64,000 nt of DNA, from assembly GCF_950023065.1 (NCBI RefSeq), contig NC_088677.1, positions 70,271,469-70,335,468 on the forward strand. The letters are read 5' to 3'. Made by a program: the position numbers and the translations under genes. This DNA is from Planococcus citri (taxonomy: Eukaryota; Arthropoda; Insecta; Hemiptera; Pseudococcidae). Positions within the stretch are counted from its first letter, which is position 1; each line of letters begins with the position of its first letter. Below the pieces are notes generated by a model, which was not told the DNA's origin, made no database searches, and saw nothing but the letters and a program-made list of their open reading frames with translations. Of this stretch, positions 61,971 to 64,000 are shown one piece after another.

Positions 61971-63992
61971 TTACCAAATCAACAATTGGTAAATTTCATC
62001 GAGGTATTCGAGGTCAATGTTTTGCGGTGGGTTCTCGATATTTACAGCAGCCTTCGCAACTTCTTCACCATCTTTTATTTTCTGCGACCGAGTATCTTTA
62101 TCGAATTGTTTCGCAGCAGGAATTTTCAGCGATTCAAGATTTTGAGCTTGAGTAGCTTCGGGAGTGAGAGTGGGTGATTTTACTGATATCTTTGAGATCT
62201 TAATTTCAGTATGTTCGAGTTCTTCTTGTTTTCGCTTGTGCGCCTTCTTTTTTCGTAATTCTGCTGTAGAAAATATGCGAGTAGGGCATTGTGACGTAGG
62301 CGGTGGGACAGATTGTAGTACCATGGTTGTTGTATTTGATGTTGAAGGAATAGCTACATCATTGGTGCCAGTTTCAATAGGTTGTTCAGGAATGAGAACC
62401 GAAGAAATTTTGTCGATATCAATTTTCTCAACTTCAGTAGTTGATGTCGAAGGTTGAGCTTGTGAATTTTTGAATTCCGTGACTAAATTTTGTATCATCG
62501 CAGACTTTTTGTGTTCTTCAATGGTAGCGATTTCTTTCGTGTTTTTCTTTTTTAATTCTGGTATAAAACAGTCTTTGATCGCTGAGATAATGTCTTCGTA
62601 GTCTTCTGGTAAATAATACGGTCCAAGATGGTCTACATGGGGGCATCGTGTGTGAATACCGAGAAACATTCCATCCAAGCGAATAGCGATACCACCGAAG
62701 CAAGCTCTCCAATTGCGTTCTAGTGCCATTTCAATAGTCTGAAATACTCTGATATTGAAAGAATGATGGGGAATGAGTGGAACAGTGAACACTTCGCTGA
62801 CACGAGCGTTTTTCAAGATGCGGCACAATTGACGTAGGCTGTTGGCGAATTCACAATACGGTGTTCTACAAATGACGTCGTAGTGACCGATGGAAATCAT
62901 GATGCGAGATGGTAATTGCTTAAACGAATCTAGGTACTTGACGAGATTTGCCAGGAGTAGGTCCCGTCGATACATGTTACGATCCAAAATTCCTGAATAC
63001 GGTCGGTCATGTACGAGTGTGCGTGCTATTGCTTCCATGTGTCCATCTCCGATGAGTAATATATTGAAAGCAAAAAATACACTGGAGTATACACCCTCAG
63101 CGTGTTCGTATCCCGCGGCTGTGAAATATCGTGGATAAGAGTTCAGTGGGTAGAAGGGTAGTAACTCTGACGAATCCGTGCCCCATCTGCGACGATATCT
63201 GCGATGGTAGCTTCTGTTATTCGCGCTTTTGTGCTTTTGATCTGACTCGATTTTTTCGTGTATTCGTTGAGAATCACTCGCGGCAGGTGAACTCGAATGA
63301 TTCGATAGATCAGCTTTCGATAATTCAGCTTTTTTAGGAGCTTTAAAGCTAATAGAAGGGACTATGATCGGTGCTCCATTTTCTAGATGTTCCAAATGAA
63401 GCGTTGATTGAGTGCGGAGCTGGAGAAAATGGTCGTTCGAAGATCGAGGTGCTGGAAAACGATGGAGATTAAACGAAGAAGAATCGGCGGTGTTAGGTAC
63501 ATTTGAGCGTGGCTTGTAGTAAGTAGAAGGGTTGTGTTGATTAGTTGAACTGATCCATTCTCCTTGATGTTGAATTGCCAGCTTGTATCGCGTGTTTAGA
63601 TCTTTCGTCTCTTTTTCTGCAATGTTCAGCTTGTTGACTAAGCGTGAGCGTTTGTGTTCTAAAGAGTGTAAAGTCGATTGTAGCTTCGCCTTTAGGTCCG
63701 TGAGTACAATTATTTCTTCATTGTCAGATGGAGATGGCGGAGATGTTCGATTCGTAGGTCGGAGTTCAGTGATATCGTTTACAAAAATCCACCGATCACA
63801 ATTGACGTTTTCGCACGGCGCAATGTACTGATAACGATCATTTCTTTCGAACCTAAACCTATATATCATCATATCGTACATGCATTGCTGATGATATAGG
63901 TGACGGCAGGATGATGTAAACATCACATTGTCATCTTCAAGTGGTGTTACGGGCTTTCGGCAGCGTTCACAGATGAGGTCTTTTACATTCAT
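61971..63992 (-). CDS. RING finger, coiled-coil, SGNH-hydrolase-like protein (intronless ORF)
   Basis: 673 codons without interruption. The N-terminus has a RING-like zinc finger with ligands C8, C11, C29, H31, H34, C37, C60 and C65 (CERC...CRHLYHQQC...CENVNC; the last pair is spaced four, not two). A heptad-rich helix spans about 92-145. Residues 150-305 are polar and basic (RSYHRRYRRRW). Residues about 309-470 resemble an SGNH/GDSL fold: NILLIGDGHMEAIA, SRIMISIGHYD, then DHLGPYYLP. The block I serine is glycine or shifted, and block III lacks the usual Asn, so hydrolase activity is doubtful. The C-tail is charged and low-complexity. The ATG lies 8 bases from the window end; the frame is open to the edge, so the true start may be upstream. 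An E3 ligase role is plausible from the RING only. LINE CR1-type ORF1 proteins also pair a zinc finger with an esterase. Confidence 0.7.
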   Translation of the reverse strand: MNVKDLICERCRKPVTPLEDDNVMFTSSCRHLYHQQCMYDMMIYRFRFERNDRYQYIAPCENVNCDRWIFVNDITELRPTNRTSPPSPSDNEEIIVLTDLKAKLQSTLHSLEHKRSRLVNKLNIAEKETKDLNTRYKLAIQHQGEWISSTNQHNPSTYYKPRSNVPNTADSSSFNLHRFPAPRSSNDHFLQLRTQSTLHLEHLENGAPIIVPSISFKAPKKAELSKADLSNHSSSPAASDSQRIHEKIESDQKHKSANNRSYHRRYRRRWGTDSSELLPFYPLNSYPRYFTAAGYEHAEGVYSSVFFAFNILLIGDGHMEAIARTLVHDRPYSGILDRNMYRRDLLLANLVKYLDSFKQLPSRIMISIGHYDVICRTPYCEFANSLRQLCRILKNARVSEVFTVPLIPHHSFNIRVFQTIEMALERNWRACFGGIAIRLDGMFLGIHTRCPHVDHLGPYYLPEDYEDIISAIKDCFIPELKKKNTKEIATIEEHKKSAMIQNLVTEFKNSQAQPSTSTTEVEKIDIDKISSVLIPEQPIETGTNDVAIPSTSNTTTMVLQSVPPPTSQCPTRIFSTAELRKKKAHKRKQEELEHTEIKISKISVKSPTLTPEATQAQNLESLKIPAAKQFDKDTRSQKIKDGEEVAKAAVNIENPPQNIDLEYLDEIYQLLIW

Positions 63993-64000
63993 CGTATCTA

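Overview
The window is eukaryotic and AT-rich. It holds one very long intron-rich gene, many nested non-autonomous transposons, LINE fragments and intronic satellites. The gene content and the frequent short palindromic GTAGGTAC / TACGTA words suggest an insect. A sternorrhynchan hemipteran such as a mealybug or aphid relative is my best guess, but this is inference only.

The main gene lies on the + strand, about 10.5 to 60.8 kb, and encodes a class XV unconventional myosin (human MYO15A family). I could chain 51 coding exons with GT/AG borders and compatible phases from ATG 10515 to stop 60534, giving a predicted 2702-residue protein. Its order is: short N-terminus; motor (exons 2-13); three IQ motifs (exon 14); MyTH4 (15-17); FERM F1 lobe (18); a proline/glutamine/serine-rich insert of about 765 residues (19-34); F2-F3 lobes of the split first FERM (35-39); a 50-residue linker where vertebrate MYO15A has an SH3 domain (40-42); second MyTH4 (43-45); second FERM (46-51). 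Intron 1 is about 18.3 kb. It contains a GC-richer 174-codon open block (23944-24465) that ends at a phase-0 GT donor able to splice to exon 2, so it is a candidate alternative first exon.

On the - strand, convergent with the myosin gene, an uninterrupted 673-codon ORF (61971-63992) predicts a RING-type zinc finger, a coiled coil and an SGNH-hydrolase-like domain whose catalytic residues look altered. It may be a lineage-specific gene or may derive from a LINE ORF1. A further possible - strand terminal exon lies at 61435-61544.

The rest is mobile and repetitive DNA. The 5' flank (1-10.4 kb) has a hAT-type MITE with a perfect 8-bp target duplication (2072-2423), a GGGGTAAC-type foldback element (5568-6453), a tRNA-like SINE remnant, an internally deleted LINE (7013-7698) and an inverted pair of dispersed repeats. 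Intron 1 has a 2.7-kb multi-palindromic element (13187-15914) with a 226-bp near-perfect hairpin, and a decayed LINE 3' end (26580-27545, - strand) with a nested hAT-like insertion. Intron 5 holds an 18-copy, ~60-bp minisatellite. Several introns are filled by one degenerate family of motif GACAATTTTGGCAAAA. All exon borders are read by eye from splice consensus and homology to known myosin motifs; none is checked against transcripts.
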